From: Lantana camara
Taxonomy: Eukaryota; Streptophyta; Magnoliopsida; Lamiales; Verbenaceae
NCBI GenBank assembly: GCA_037501455.1
Contig: CM074863.1
Location: 62,973,501 to 63,037,500 of the forward strand
Direction: 5' to 3'
DNA length: 64,000 bases
Below the pieces are notes generated by a model. The model saw only the letters and a program-made list of their open reading frames with translations. It was not told the origin of the DNA and made no database searches. Position numbers and translations under genes: made by a program. Position 1 is the first letter of the stretch. The number at the start of each line of letters is the position of its first letter. Below, one piece after another: positions 43,909 through 56,261 of this stretch.

Positions 43909-44899
43909 TTTATTCAAAACCTTCTATTTTTAGAAAGTCTATTTTCAGAAGGTGTTGTCATGGATGATGTCATGTTGAATAAAAATAAATGTAAAATGGT
44001 ATAAAATTTATTCAAGAGATGAAAGGTGAAAACTTGAAGTAGTAAATTAACGAAAGAACGAGTGAAAAATAAGTTTCGTCATGATTATAAATGTGGAATA
44101 TTTAGAGTTTTTGTTTATAAATTATGAACGTTAAAGATGATGAAAATCATGAGAAAATTATATAAACGAAACTATGATGAAGTTTAAAGGTTGTAAAATT
44201 TGTCATAGTTTAGAGAAAAATTCAAGAAACGTTTTAAGTAAAATTTTGAATATTGAATGAAAGCTAATTGTTTAAAATAAAATGATAATTTTTTAAAAAG
44301 GAAAATATTTATAAAATATGCTACGGGTGGAATCGAGTTTTCGTAAATGTATGAAAATTCATAAAATAATTCAAGGGTTGTTTTGACTATAATATTGAAT
44401 ATCGAAAAGTAGATGAGTAAAGAGTTATCTACGGTTGAACTATAGGTAGGATTTTTGCCGATTTTTTGTACTACTAGAGTTAGGATAGGAATCATGGTTC
44501 ACGGAGAGTGTCAAGATCCTTGAAATAATGTGAGGATTCTTTTGGTCACAATATTGGGTAGTAAAAGTGCTTCTGGGAATGTAGGAAAATTCTAGGGCTA
44601 TAGGGGTAGTTTTGTAATTTCTAACCCAAAATTGTAGGAATGGGTTTTGAAGCATATGAAGGGATTTTTAGGTGCTGGAAAGGGATAATACTAGATTTCT
44701 AAGATTCTATGAGAAAAGTTTCAAGATACATGCTTGATAAAGGAAATAATTAAATTACGAACTTTTAATTAAAACTATAGCACATAAGTCACATAGGAAT
44801 GCAATGCATGAAAGAATAAATAGGGATTGAGATTATAAACGCTTCTTGAGTAACCCTTTACTTACCTCTCTCGACTCGGCCCTAAGTACTGCTGTTACA

Positions 44900-44915
44900 A
44901 TCTTCCCCCCTTTAA
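44900..44915 (-). other. Polypurine tract of H
   Basis: Minus strand AAAGGGGGGAAGAT directly before TGTAACAGC. Confidence 0.75.
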
Positions 44916-45941
44916 AAGAATCTGTCCTCTGATTCTATTACGGTCCTTGAACAATTCTGGATAATGTTTCAACATCTTTTCTTCTGTTTCCCAAGTTTGT
45001 TCTTCAGTACCATTTCTTTTCTAGAGGATTCTAACGAGAGGAATCCTTCGGTTTCTCAATTCTTGGAATTTCCTATGCAAGATTCTGACTGGCTTTACTT
45101 TATAGGTAAGGTCGGGTTCTAGTGGTACTTCTTCAATTGGTAGAATGTGTGAATCATCAGCAAAGTACTTTCGGAGTTGGGACACATGGAATACGTTATG
45201 TATCCCAGTAAGATTTTCTGGTAAGTCTAGGCGGTAAGCTGTTGGACCGATACGTTCTAGTATCTCAAAAGGTCCAATATATCGAGGGTTTAACTTTCCT
45301 CCTTTCCCAATTCGTATAAACCCTTTTCTTGGAGATGCTTTTAAGAATACCTTCTTGCCTACTGCAAATTCTATGTCAATTCTTCGATTATCAGCATAGC
45401 TTTTCTGCCTATCTTGGGCAGCTTTCATTCTTTGCTTGATGATTTCAACTTTTTCTGTTGCTTCTTGTACCTAACTCTTAGCAGCATTCCCTTGGGGTTT
45501 CTGCTTCCTAATTCCTTTGGTTTCATCTATATCCCAATATAATGGGGATTTGCATTTCGTTCCATATAAGGCCTTGTAAGGTGCAGCTTGGATAGAAGCC
45601 TGATAGCTGTTGTTGTACGCAAACTCCACAAGGGGTAGGCAATCCTTCCTGTTATCTTAGAAGTCTAAGGCACAAGCCCTCAACATGTCTTCCAGGTATC
45701 TGATGGTTCTTTCAGATTGTCCATCAGTTTGAGGATGTGCTGCTGTGCTGAAGTTCAGCTTAGCACCCATCATTTCTTGAATGTTCTGCCAAAGTTGTGA
45801 GGTGAACTTTGGATCCCTGCCTGATACTATACTAATGGGTATTCCATGTAACCTTCTTTTCCTTCTGGTAACATTAGTACTGGTGCAGATGTCAACCGTT
45901 GCTTTAATTCTTGGAAACTTTGTTCGCACCGCTCGGTCCAT
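44916..45941 (-). pseudogene. Integrase C-terminal half and chromodomain of H
   Basis: 45941-45657 has [21 protein letters not shown] and [23 protein letters not shown] at ~45655 breaks the frame before [14 protein letters not shown] and [12 protein letters not shown]. The 135-codon open segment 45428-45021 has QDRQKSYADNRR, GPFEILERIGPTAYRL and NVFHVSQLRKYF, then ends with a TAG in PLVRIL. The chromodomain tail (EEQTWETEEKMLKHYPELF) follows without a stop to the PPT. The N-terminal zinc domain and first catalytic Asp are absent, removed by a deletion that joins RT/RNase H to [10 protein letters not shown]. Confidence 0.8.
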
Positions 45942-46457
45942 TCAAATTTTCTTTTCTTCTTTGTTAATTTTGTGAGAGGTGCAGCTATCTTGGAAAAGTC
46001 CTTTACAAACCTTCGATAATAGCCTGCAAGTCCTAGGAAGCTTCTCACTTCTGATGGATTTCTTGGCATTTTCCAGTTTTTAATTGCTTCAACCTTCGAA
46101 GGATCTACTTCAACACGTGATCCTGAGATTACGTGTCCGAGGAATGCTACTTTTTCTATCCAAAATTCATATTTACTGAACTTAGCATATAGCTTATGAT
46201 CTCACAAAGTGCTTAACACTATGTGAAGATGTTTAGCATGTTCCTCAGCCGTTTTTGAAAATACCAAAATGTCATCGATGAAAATAACCACAAATTTATC
46301 CTCATGTGGCCGAAATATTCGGTGCATCATATCCATGAATGCAGCGGGTGAATTAGTGAATCAAAAAGGCATTACTATGAACTCAAAGTGTCCATAGCGG
46401 GTATTGAAAGCTGTTTTAGGGATATCCTCCTTCCTAATCTTTAATTGATAGTACCCT
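45845..46457 (-). pseudogene. RT core and RNase H start of H, after element I
   Basis: Continues the RT from 55742: [28 protein letters not shown], the catalytic IFIDDILVF, a second stop (STL-stop-DHK), then [20 protein letters not shown] and [28 protein letters not shown]. RNase H breaks off at [11 protein letters not shown], where the DNA passes directly into integrase sequence (HGIP), so the rest of RNase H and half the integrase are deleted (about 1.5 kb expected from C). Confidence 0.78.
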
Positions 46458-49400
46458 TGTAGCACCCGGAGCGCGGGCCACCACATCCCCCGCACCTAAA
46501 CCCGAACCCGCGTATGAAATGGGAAGTCCATACACGAGCCCAAGTCTAAGCGAACGGGAGACCACACACTCACTAGGCTAGGCGGAGCTAAAACAAACTC
46601 AGAGCGCGCGATAAATAAAACAAATAGCGGAAACAAGGAGTTCTAGGAATATAAAAATTCCAAAATTAACATATACATCAAAAGATCGAATGTACGTAAC
46701 CAACAATTCATGTCTCAAAACAAAAAAATTCATAACATGATTAATTCATTAAATACAAGACAAAATGAATGTAATGCACCTAGCACGACCTAAACCCAAA
46801 AGTGAGACTCGAACGACCCACTTTTCCGCCTAGCTCGTGCTCAAAAGACCTGCAAACTAAAAGTGGGAAAAGGAGAGGTGTCAGTCATATCTCGACTGAG
46901 TGAGGGGGCTAACGCACACCCACACACTATACTTAGATAGCAAAGCACATAAAAGATAAAGGTTATGAACCGGGAATAGGTTTTTGCACACCAAATCATT
47001 TTCAAAGGACATTACATATCATATATGTATACATTACATAATTCTTAACAAATACAATAACCTAAAGTCTCTATTCCCGTTTCATAATCCAACCAATTCA
47101 TTAAGCTCGGCGAGTACGAGCAGAAATCCCATCCTGGGCTCCTCATTACATTACATAAAACAGAAATCACATTCAATCCCCTTCTCCGGTGATGGAAGAG
47201 TCCGTCGACCCTAGCCATCCATTACATTATACATTCCTCGAGGGGTGATTAACCCACACGAGTGCCATTACATTATACATTCCTCGAGGGGTAGCTAGCC
47301 CACACGAGTCCTCCCCGATTCATTCCGAAGGCATCAAGAGCACCGCGACTTCCCCAACCTCCCTAGGGTCGTACGTAGTACCTTGGATGGAGAACGTGCA
47401 CAGAGGTCATAACCGGCGACCCCATGGTCGTCCCGGGTCCCCCTTACCCACATCTCCGGGGCCCAACATTACCATTACATTACCTTACCTTACCTTTGAA
47501 TGCATTCTCGCTCATTACAAACCATTAACATTACGAACATTAGCATTACACTTCCATAAACATTAAACTTTCATTAAAACATTAGCTTATATATGCTCAT
47601 AGATATAGCCCTTTCAAAAGTCAAAACTTGATAACAAGATCATAAACATATTGTACATTACACATATTTAACTATATATATAATATATAGTCACATGCGG
47701 GCTAGAAAACGAACATTTAATGGTCTTAGGTCGCTTAACTAAAAAGAAAAGAACCTAAACCTCACCTTTGAACAAAAGTGTAGTGTGGTGCGAGAAAACG
47801 ATCCCAAACAACTTAAACTCCGGGCACGACTCCTCCCGGAAGCACCCCTGAGACAAACAAACGCAATACTAAAGACTTAGACTCAAACATGTACCACTTA
47901 GACGCACGGCGATGCAAATGGATGCTATGAATGCAAGAAAATATCAAATGAACACTTAAACTTTAACAAATTTCATTTCAAGTTTTTCCCTTCTCAATAT
48001 CATAGCATAAATTTCATAACGATATCATAACACATCACTTAATCATTAATCAATATCATAGGATAAGCTTAGAGGCAAAAGAAACCACTTATAGTGTCAA
48101 AAGAATTCAAGAAAGGTACCATTTAAAATGTTCAAATTCATATCACGTAAAATTCATATAAAATGAATCCATAAAATTAATTTAAAACATTTAACATATA
48201 ATATGACATATTCACATAGCATATAAGTCATAAGCAATTAAAAAAAGGCATTTAAAGAGCATGAAATTAAATACGAAAATCATGCACGTGAGATCAAATT
48301 ATTCAAGGTCATAACATATAAATTTAATATAACCATTCTATAATTAAAATCAAAATAATAATATACATTACATTATAAATTTATATTCATTCACGTATAC
48401 ACACATTCACAAAAATGTAATCATATATATATATATATACACGTATATATGCATATAGCATACAAATATATACCTATATATATCATATATAACACACATT
48501 ATATTACATTTAATATATAATATAACATATATATATATACACTCACGTACTCATGCAACCACATGCACAATTTCAATACATAAACACATGCACAAATTAC
48601 ATAATACATATATATATGCACACACACTCACGTACACCCATGCATACCTAATACAGATATAATATAACTTACATAATTATAATGCACTAAATTTCACAAA
48701 CAAACACTCACGTACACTAATTCTTGCATACATTAATCCCATGAATTAATTAATAAATATAAGGTTCCATTCATTATTTCCCATCTCATTTTTAAACTTC
48801 AAACATTAACATCAACAAAGCAGCAGCGGCAACAAAAGCAGCAGCAGTTCCGCAGTTACAGCAGCAGATTTGGGCATGAAAACAGGGCAAGAACAGGGTG
48901 TAACGCAACAGCAACGTAATGGAAGCAATAACAGTAGCTATGGTCATAAAATCATGCTCAAATTCCATACAAAACAGCCACAAAACTGACAGCAACACGC
49001 AGCTGTGACAGCAGCTCAATTCGTGCACAAAATCAACCAAAACGCAGCTGAAAATGAGGGAAAAACAGGGCACCAGCAGCCCGTAACAGAACTCCACAAC
49101 TCCAGATCATTTTCCATGCATTTCATGCCTAAAACTCATGCAAGAACCCTCAAAATTAGCAGCAAGACCGAAGCAACAAGGAGCCATGACAGCAGTTTCA
49201 TTTTATACCAAAAATCCTCTGTTTTTCCTTCTTAAACATAGAAGCAACGAACAGCAGTTAAGGGAACATAACAGCAGCCATAACCATGAAAACCAAGCAC
49301 AAAATTCACACAAAATAGCCCCATACGTACATGGTAACATAAATTCAAGAATTTCAAAGTTTAACCTAATTATTCATCAAGTATGGCCTACGCATGGATT

Positions 49401-50243
49401 TTCTAACAAAATAAATGATTCAAGTAGGGCAAAATAATCACAAGAACATGGAGATTAAGATTCATACCTTGATCTTGAAGAAGAAGCAAAGGATCGGATG
49501 GTTTGGTTCAAAAATTGGCCAAAAATGGAGGTTTCCCTTTTCTTTCTTTCTTGGAGCTTCTTTCTTCCTTTCTTGACTGATGTGGTTCGGTTTTCAGCAG
49601 TAAAAAGGAGATGAGGGATGGCTTTAGGTGAGATTAAGTCAAGGAAATGATGAGGGACTAGGTTTAATAGCTCAATCATAGGCCATAGGTGTGTTTTAAG
49701 GTACGAGTGGCTGAAATATGCTTCGTCGGGGTTCGAAACGACATCGAAAAATTACGAAACTTGTTCCATTGCGTCCGGGTCATCGAAAGGAGTTGAACGC
49801 CGAAGACGAGGCTCGAATCCGAGTGCCGTAGCTCAAGATATAAATTAAAACGTGCACACATGTACTAAAATGACTCATTTTTCAATTGAGTCCAAAACTT
49901 TCAAAAAGTTGCAAATAGGTCCAAATTCGAATTTCCAATTAAGTCCAATAATTTTAAAATCATACAATTACATCCTTAAATCACGTATTTCACGAAATTA
50001 GCATGCTCGGGAATAAAATTCACATATCATAAATTCATAATTTACAAGAATTCACATCATAATCTAAATTCGGGCATATTCTCGACGTTTAAATCACATA
50101 TTTCATATTATTTCAAATAATTCATATAAGAAACAATTAGAAATAAACATGAATGCATCAAATAAAATAAAAATAAATATAATTATGGAAAATAAACTCA
50201 CACGTGGTACAAACCTGTACGTGTGAACGAGCGGGGTGTCACA
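46458..50243 (-). mobile_element. 3' LTR of I
   Basis: Minus strand begins TGTGACACCCCGCTCG after the PPT and ends CTCCGGGTGCTACA. It contains CAGCAG-rich DNA at about 48823-49273 and AT-rich microsatellites near 48420-48545. Confidence 0.92.
48823..49273. repeat. CAGCAG-rich segment of the I 3' LTR
   Basis: At least ten copies of CAGCAG or AACAGCAG in 450 bp; the other LTR has the same at 54321-54771. It produces a low-complexity ORF on the minus strand (Cys/Ala-rich), which I do not call a gene. Confidence 0.6.
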
Positions 50244-50260
50244 AACTCTCCCCCTTAAAA
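50244..50260 (-). other. Polypurine tract of I
   Basis: Minus strand TTTTAAGGGGGAGAGTT followed by TGTGACACC. Confidence 0.85.
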
Positions 50261-50271
50261 AGGACCTGTCC

Positions 50272-50409
50272 TCAGGTCCGGCTTGGGACCTCGAACCACT
50301 CCGGATACAACTTCTCATCGATCTCACGAGTTGACTCTTCGATTTTCGACCTCTTGCCTTATTTGATCTTGTACCTCAAACCTTATCTCTTCTCGATGGC
50401 TCTAACAAG
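50272..50409 (-). pseudogene. Stub of the pol 3' end (chromodomain tail) in I
   Basis: Read on the minus strand in one frame it gives LVRAIEKR, a stop, GLRYKIK, a stop, then KRSKIEESTREIDEKLYPEW and FEVPSRT before a TGA. This lines up with the C tail PLVRVLWRD...EESNWETEENMRRLYPGLF...SERT. About 45 codons of the pol end are retained between gag and PPT, with two internal stops. It shows that I arose by internal deletion of an autonomous chromovirus. Confidence 0.7.
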
Positions 50410-50615
50410 TTGACAAGGAGAACTCGACCCTCAAGCTTACCGAACACTCCCGTCAAAGAACTTCTCACCAAGAACTCTCAAAAGAACTCACAACAAAGTC
50501 ATGCGCAAGTAATAGGGCATACAATGAAGTTAAAACAACAACCAACAACAATCACAATAATGCATCCCGAAAATAAATGAATAAATGGTCTCGAGATCGA
50601 CCAATGCATGTGATG

Positions 50616-51755
50616 TTATGCCATGTATGCAAGTGTACCTTCCACCGGGGCATTTTGATTAATCTCGGCCACTCTTTCTCCTTCTCCACCCAAAGCGTAT
50701 GCCTGAGCTTGAATCGCGGGTCTCGGATTTCCTCCCGGCACATAATCCGGCCTCTTGCGTGGGCATTGATCTAACATATGCTCCGGTGACCCACATCCGA
50801 AGCACTTCCGGTGAAGCTTCCAACAATTCTCCGACAAATGGTTTGTTCGATGGCAATGTACACACTCGGGACCCTTGATAGCCAAAGGAGGATTTGGATT
50901 CACCGGTTTAGGTTGCTTGTTTTGAGGATTCGGAAAAGGATGAATTTCGTACACCGGTCTCTTTCCAAGAATTGAGTGAGAATCCGAATTAGAACCTTGG
51001 CCAACATGTGAATTCTTCCTTCTCATAACCACCCGATCTTCAACTCTCAAGGCCTTATCCGTCACTTTAGCCCACGTGCTAGTATTCGAAGCTTCTAATG
51101 CATCCTTCATATCCTCTTGAAGCCCTTGAAGGAATTGCGAGGCCTTACTCTCGTCATCATTGGCAATACTTGGGGCGTACCGAGAAAGCCTCTCGAACTC
51201 ATTAATATAATCCGTTACCGACATTTCCCTTTGCTTAAGATCCATGAACTCTCCCAAGCGTCCATTCCGGGTAGCTTTCGGGACATACTTGCTCTTGAAC
51301 TCTCGAACAAACACCTCCCAAGTAATTTCTTCCCCGGAGGCCTCTAGCTTCACTTGAACGCTTGACCACCAATTATACGCTTGTCCTTGTACCATGGTAA
51401 GGGTGCATTGAAGTTTCTCATCCGGTCCACAAGGTATAAGATTCCATATCCGGTTTGTTTGGACCAACCATTCTTCGGCTTGAATATCGTTCCCACCAAT
51501 GAAAACCGGTGGGTTTTGATTCTTGAATTCCCTAAGGGTGGCTGTAATAAGGCCTCCTCCATGATTATCAACCGGCGGGGCATTATTCCTTTCTTGATTT
51601 CGTTGCTCTAAAAATACCGCGAGCCTTTCCATAAAGTTCCCCGGATCCATTTGAGGAGGTGGTGGTGGATTGTTATTCTCTTGATGAGGAGAGTGATCCC
51701 GATGATGACAATGCTCGGGAGATCTATCTTGACGATGATATCTTCTTGGAGGCAT
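50616..51755 (-). CDS. Intact gag of element I
   Basis: 379 codons without a stop. The ATG at 51755 (MPPRRYHRQDRSPEH) equals the gag start of C; an in-frame ATG at 51851 adds 32 unlikely residues. Residues 1-40 are His/Arg and Pro-rich. A Retrotrans_gag-type capsid domain follows (NFMERLAVFLEQ ~40, EEWLVQTNRIWNLIPC ~95, QAYNWWSSV ~125, YINEFERLSRYAPS ~180, ASQFLQGLQEDMKDALEAS ~205). Two zinc knuckles close the nucleocapsid part: CVHCHRTNHLSENC (~297) and CFGCGSPEHMLDQC (~317). It ends about 205 bp before the pol stub. The product should form virus-like particles that package element RNA. The only open gag in the window. Confidence 0.92.
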   Translation of the reverse strand: MPPRRYHRQDRSPEHCHHRDHSPHQENNNPPPPPQMDPGNFMERLAVFLEQRNQERNNAPPVDNHGGGLITATLREFKNQNPPVFIGGNDIQAEEWLVQTNRIWNLIPCGPDEKLQCTLTMVQGQAYNWWSSVQVKLEASGEEITWEVFVREFKSKYVPKATRNGRLGEFMDLKQREMSVTDYINEFERLSRYAPSIANDDESKASQFLQGLQEDMKDALEASNTSTWAKVTDKALRVEDRVVMRRKNSHVGQGSNSDSHSILGKRPVYEIHPFPNPQNKQPKPVNPNPPLAIKGPECVHCHRTNHLSENCWKLHRKCFGCGSPEHMLDQCPRKRPDYVPGGNPRPAIQAQAYALGGEGERVAEINQNAPVEGTLAYMA

Positions 51756-51935
51756 ATTTCTACAAAAATTCAAGAAATTCCAATACATATGCATGCGGGT
51801 CAATACATGTTCATGTGCACTATTAACAAAGAAATAAACAAATAAGTGCATGAAGTCACATAACCACGTTGTCCTACGCCGTACGACCTAGACAGACTCA
51901 ATCACGACACTAAAACTCCGGTTTTGCAACCCGGA

Positions 51936-51947
51936 GCTCTGATACCA
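51936..51947 (-). other. Primer binding site of I (tRNA-iMet type)
   Basis: Minus strand TGGTATCAGAGC, eight bases after the LTR end, in the context CTAAAGTGGTATCAGAGCTC as in C. Confidence 0.92.
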
Positions 51948-51955
51948 CTTTAGGA

Positions 51956-54900
51956 TGTAGCACCCGGAGCGCGGGCCACCACATCCCCCGCACCTAAACC
52001 CGAACCCGCGTATGAAATGGGAAGTCCATATACGAGCCCAAGTCTAAGCGAACGGGAGACCACACACTCACTAGGCTAGGCGGAGCTAAAACAAACTCAG
52101 AGCGCGCGATAAATAAAACAAATAGCGGAAACAAGGAGTTCTAGGAATATAAAAATTCCAAAATTAACATATACATCAAAAGATCGAATGTACGTAACCA
52201 ACAATTCATGTCTCAAAACAAAAAAATTCATAACATGATTAATTCATTAAATACAAGACAAAATGAATGTAATGCACCTAGCACGACCTAAACCCAAAAG
52301 TGAGACTCGAACGACCCACTTTTCCGCCTAGCTCGTGCTCAAAAGACCTGCAAACTAAAAGTGGGAAAAGGAGAGGTGTCAGTCATATCTCGACTGAGTG
52401 AGGGGGCTAACGCACACCCACACACTATACTTAGATAGCAAAGCACATAAAAGATAAAGGTTATGAACCGGGAATAGGTTTTTACACACCAAATCATTTT
52501 CAAAGGACATTACATATCATATACGTATACATTACATAATCCTTAACAAATACAATAACCTAAAGTCTCTATTCCCGTTTCATAATCCAACCAATTCATT
52601 AAGCTCGGCGAGTACGAGCAGAAATCCCATCCTGGGGTCCTCATTACATTACATAAAACAGAAATCACATTCAATCCCCTTCTCCGGTGATGGAAGAGTC
52701 CGTCGACCCTAGCCATCCATTACATTATACATTCCTCGAGGGGTGATTAACCCACACGAGTGCCATTACATTATACATTCCTCGAGGGGTAGCTAGCCCA
52801 CACGAGTCCTCCCCGATTCATTCCGAAGGCATCAAGAGCACCGCGACTTCCCCAACCTCCCTAGGGTCGTACGTAGTACCTTGGATGGAGAACGTGCACA
52901 GAGGTCATAACCGGCGACCCCATGGTCGTCCCGGGTCCCCCTTACCCACATCTCCGGGGCCCAACATTACCATTACATTACCTTACCTTACCTTTGAATG
53001 CATTCTCGCTCATTACAAACCATTAACATTACGAACATTAGCATTACACTTCCATAAACATTAAACTTTCATTAAAACATTAGCTTATATATGCTCATAG
53101 ATATAGCCCTTTCAAAAGTCAAAACTTGATAACAAGATCATAAACATATTGTACATTACACATATTTAACTATATATATAATATATAGTCACATGCGGGC
53201 TAGAAAACGAACATTTAATGGTCTTAGGTCGCTTAACTAAAAAGAAAAGAACCTAAACCTCACCTTTGAACAAAAGTGTAGTGTGGTGCGAGAAAACGAT
53301 CCCAAACAACTTAAACTCCGGGCACGACTCCTCCCGGAAGCACCCCTGAGACAAACAAACGCAATACTAAAGACTTAGACTCAAACATGTACCACTTAGA
53401 CGCACGGCGATGCAAATGGATGCTATGAATGCAAGAAAATATCAAATGAACACTTAAACTTTAACAAATTTCATTTCAAGTTTTTCCCTTCTCAATATCA
53501 TAGCATAAATTTCATAACGATATCATAACACATCACTTAATCAGTAATCAATATCATAGGATAAGCTTAGAGGCAAAAGAAACCACTTATAGTGTCAAAA
53601 GAATTCAAGAAAGGTACCATTTAAAATGTTCAAATTCATATCACGTAAAATTCATATAAAATGAATCCATAAAATTAATTTAAAACATTTAACATATAAT
53701 ATGACATATTCACATAGCATATAAGTCATAAGCAATTAAAAGAAGGCATTTAAAGAGCATGAAATTAAATACGAAAATCATGCACGTGAGATCAAATTAT
53801 TCAAGGTCATAACATATAAATTTAATATAACCATTCTATAATTAAAATCAAAATAATAATATACATTACATTATAAATTTATATTCATTCACGTATACAC
53901 ACATTCACAAAAATGTAATCATATATATATATATATACACGTATATATGCATATAGCATACAAATATATACCTATATATATCATATATAACACACATTAT
54001 ATTACATTTAATATATAATATAACATATATATATATACACTCACGTACTCATGCAACCACATGCACAATTTCAATACATAAACACATGCACAAATTACAT
54101 AATACATATATATATGCACACACACTCACGTACACCCATGCATACCTAATACAGATATAATATAACTTACATAATTATAATGCACTAAATTTCACAAACA
54201 AACACTCACGTACACTAATTCTTGCATACATTAATCCCATGAATTAATTAATAAATATAAGGTTCCATTCATTATTTCCCATCTCATTTTTAAACTTCAA
54301 ACATTAACATCAACAAAGCAGCAGCGGCAACAAAAGCAGCAGCAGTTCCGCAGTTACAGCAGCAGATTTGGGCATGAAAACAGGGCAAGAACAGGGTGTA
54401 ACACAACAGCAACGTAATGGAAGCAATAACAGTAGCTATGGTCATAAAATCATGCTCAAATTCCATACAAAACAGCCACAAAACTGACAGCAACACGCAG
54501 CTGTGACAGCAGCTCAATTCGTGCACAAAATCAACCAAAACGCAGCTGAAAATGAGGGAAAAACAGGGCACCAGCAGCCCGTAACAGAACTCCACAACTC
54601 CAGATCATTTTCCATGCATTTCATGCCTAAAACTCATACAAGAACCCTCAAAATTAGCAGCAAGACCGAAGCAACAAGGAGCCATGACAGCAGTTTCATT
54701 TTATACCAAAAATCCTCTGTTTTTCCTTCTTAAACATAGAAGCAACGAACAGCAGTTAAGGGAACATAACAGCAGCCATAACCATGAAAACCAAGCACAA
54801 AATTCACACAAAACAGCCCCATACGTACATGGTAACATAAATTCAAGAATTTCAAACTTTAACCTAATTATTCATCAAGTATGGCCTACGCATGGATTTT

Positions 54901-55741
54901 CTAACAAAATAAATGATTCAAGTAGGGCAAAATAATCACAAGAACATGGAGATTAAGATTCATACCTTGATCTTTAAGAAGAAGCAAAGGATCGGATGGT
55001 TTGGTTCAAAAATTGGCCAAAAATGGAGGTTTCCCTTTTCTTTCTTTCTTGGAGCTTCTTTCTTCCTTTCTTGACTGATGTGGTTCGGTTTTCAGCAGCA
55101 AAAAGGAGATGAGGGATGGCTTTAGGTGAGATTAAGTCAAGGAAATGATGAGGGACTAGGTTTAATAGCTCAATCATAGGCCATAGGTGTGTTTTAAGGT
55201 ACGAGTGGCTGAAATATGCTTCGTCGGGGTTCGAAACGACATCGAAAAATTACGAAACTTGTTCCATTGCGTCCGGGTCATCGAAAGGAGTTGAACGCCG
55301 AAGACGAGGCTCGAATCCGAGTGCCGTAGCTCAAGATATAAATTAAAACGTGCACACATGTACTAAAATGACTCATTTTTCAAATGAGTCCAAAACTTTC
55401 AAAAAGTTGCAAATAGGTCCAAATTCGAATTTCCAATTAAGTCCAATAATTTTAAAATCATACAATTACATCCTTAAATCACGTATTTCACGAAATTAGC
55501 ATGCTCGGGAATAAAATTCACATATCATAAATTCATAATTTACAAGAATTCACATCATAATCTAAATTCGGGCATATTCTCGACGTTTAAATCACATATT
55601 TCATATTATTTCAAATAATTCATATAAGAAACAATTAGAAATAAACATGAATGCATCAAATAAAATAAAAATAAATATAATTATGGAAAATAAACTCACA
55701 CGTGGTACAAACCTGTACGTGTGAACGAGCGGGGTGTCACA
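51956..55741 (-). mobile_element. 5' LTR of I
   Basis: 3786 bp, the same length as the 3' LTR with no indels seen. Differences spotted include 54405 (A for G of the partner), 54822-54860 region changes and TTCAAATGAG for TTCAATTGAG near 55380. Confidence 0.92.
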
Positions 55742-56240
55742 ACCCTTGCCTTAAATCTAACTTGGAGTAGACTTGCGATCCTTGAAGGACATCAAATAAT
55801 TCCTCTATGTGGGGTAGAGGGTATTTGTTCTTTATGGTCATTCGGTTAAGTTCTCGATAGTCGATGCACATCTGTAATGACCCATCTTTCTTTTTTATAA
55901 ACAACACCGGTGCTCCCCAAGGTGATGTACTGGGACGGATATATCTTGATTCAATCAAATCATCAAGTTGTTTTCTGAACTTTTGAAGTTCGGCTGGGGC
56001 CATCCGATAAGGGGTTTTAGAGAAAGGCTCTGCCCCAGGAATTGTATCGATTACGAATTCTAACTCGCGATCTGGAGGTAGCGAGTTTAAATGTTCTGGA
56101 AATACATCGAGAAACTCATTTACTACTTCTACCTCCTCAACCTTGAGTTGATCCTTTGGCCTATTTAGAAGATAGGCAATGAATCCTGTAGCTCCTTTCT
56201 GAACCAACTTCTTAGCTTCTGTCATAGAAACCACTGCCAC
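55742..56240 (-). pseudogene. RT N-terminal part of H
   Basis: 167 open codons: a protease-to-RT linker ([43 protein letters not shown]), then RT blocks [35 protein letters not shown] and [20 protein letters not shown] ending YSKLDLRQG, where element I is inserted. The frame itself is intact here, but the RT beyond I has stops. Confidence 0.82.
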
Positions 56241-56261
56241 TCATCTTTTATCTTCAGGTAT

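Larger units (their letters stand above)
41841..44899 (-). mobile_element. 3' LTR of H
   Basis: About 3.06 kb: minus strand begins TGTAACAGCAGTACTTAGG right after the PPT and appears to end ACACATCGACCA at the B junction. It holds a CA microsatellite and a 48-bp tandem duplication and no convincing gene. It lacks the GTGCGGGGGATGTGG end of the other LTRs, so truncation at 41841 is possible. Confidence 0.6.
46458..55741 (-). mobile_element. Element I: gag-only LTR retrotransposon (TR-GAG type), young
   Basis: 9284 bp with perfect TSD ACCCT (46453-46457, 55742-55746). The LTRs 46458-50243 and 51956-55741 are both 3786 bp and differ at only about 15 positions by eye. The 1712-bp interior has a PBS, a single intact gag (51755-50616), a stub of the chromodomain end (about 50409-50272) and the PPT. 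No protease, RT or integrase. This matches the published TR-GAG class of non-autonomous plant elements, derived here from a Tekay-like parent. Mobility would need pol from a relative. Confidence 0.93.

Noticed and set aside
48792..49097. 101-codon Cys/Ala-rich minus-strand ORF repeated at 54290-54595
   Set aside because: It translates a CAGCAG-rich repeat inside the two LTRs of I; no domain and no evidence of coding constraint.
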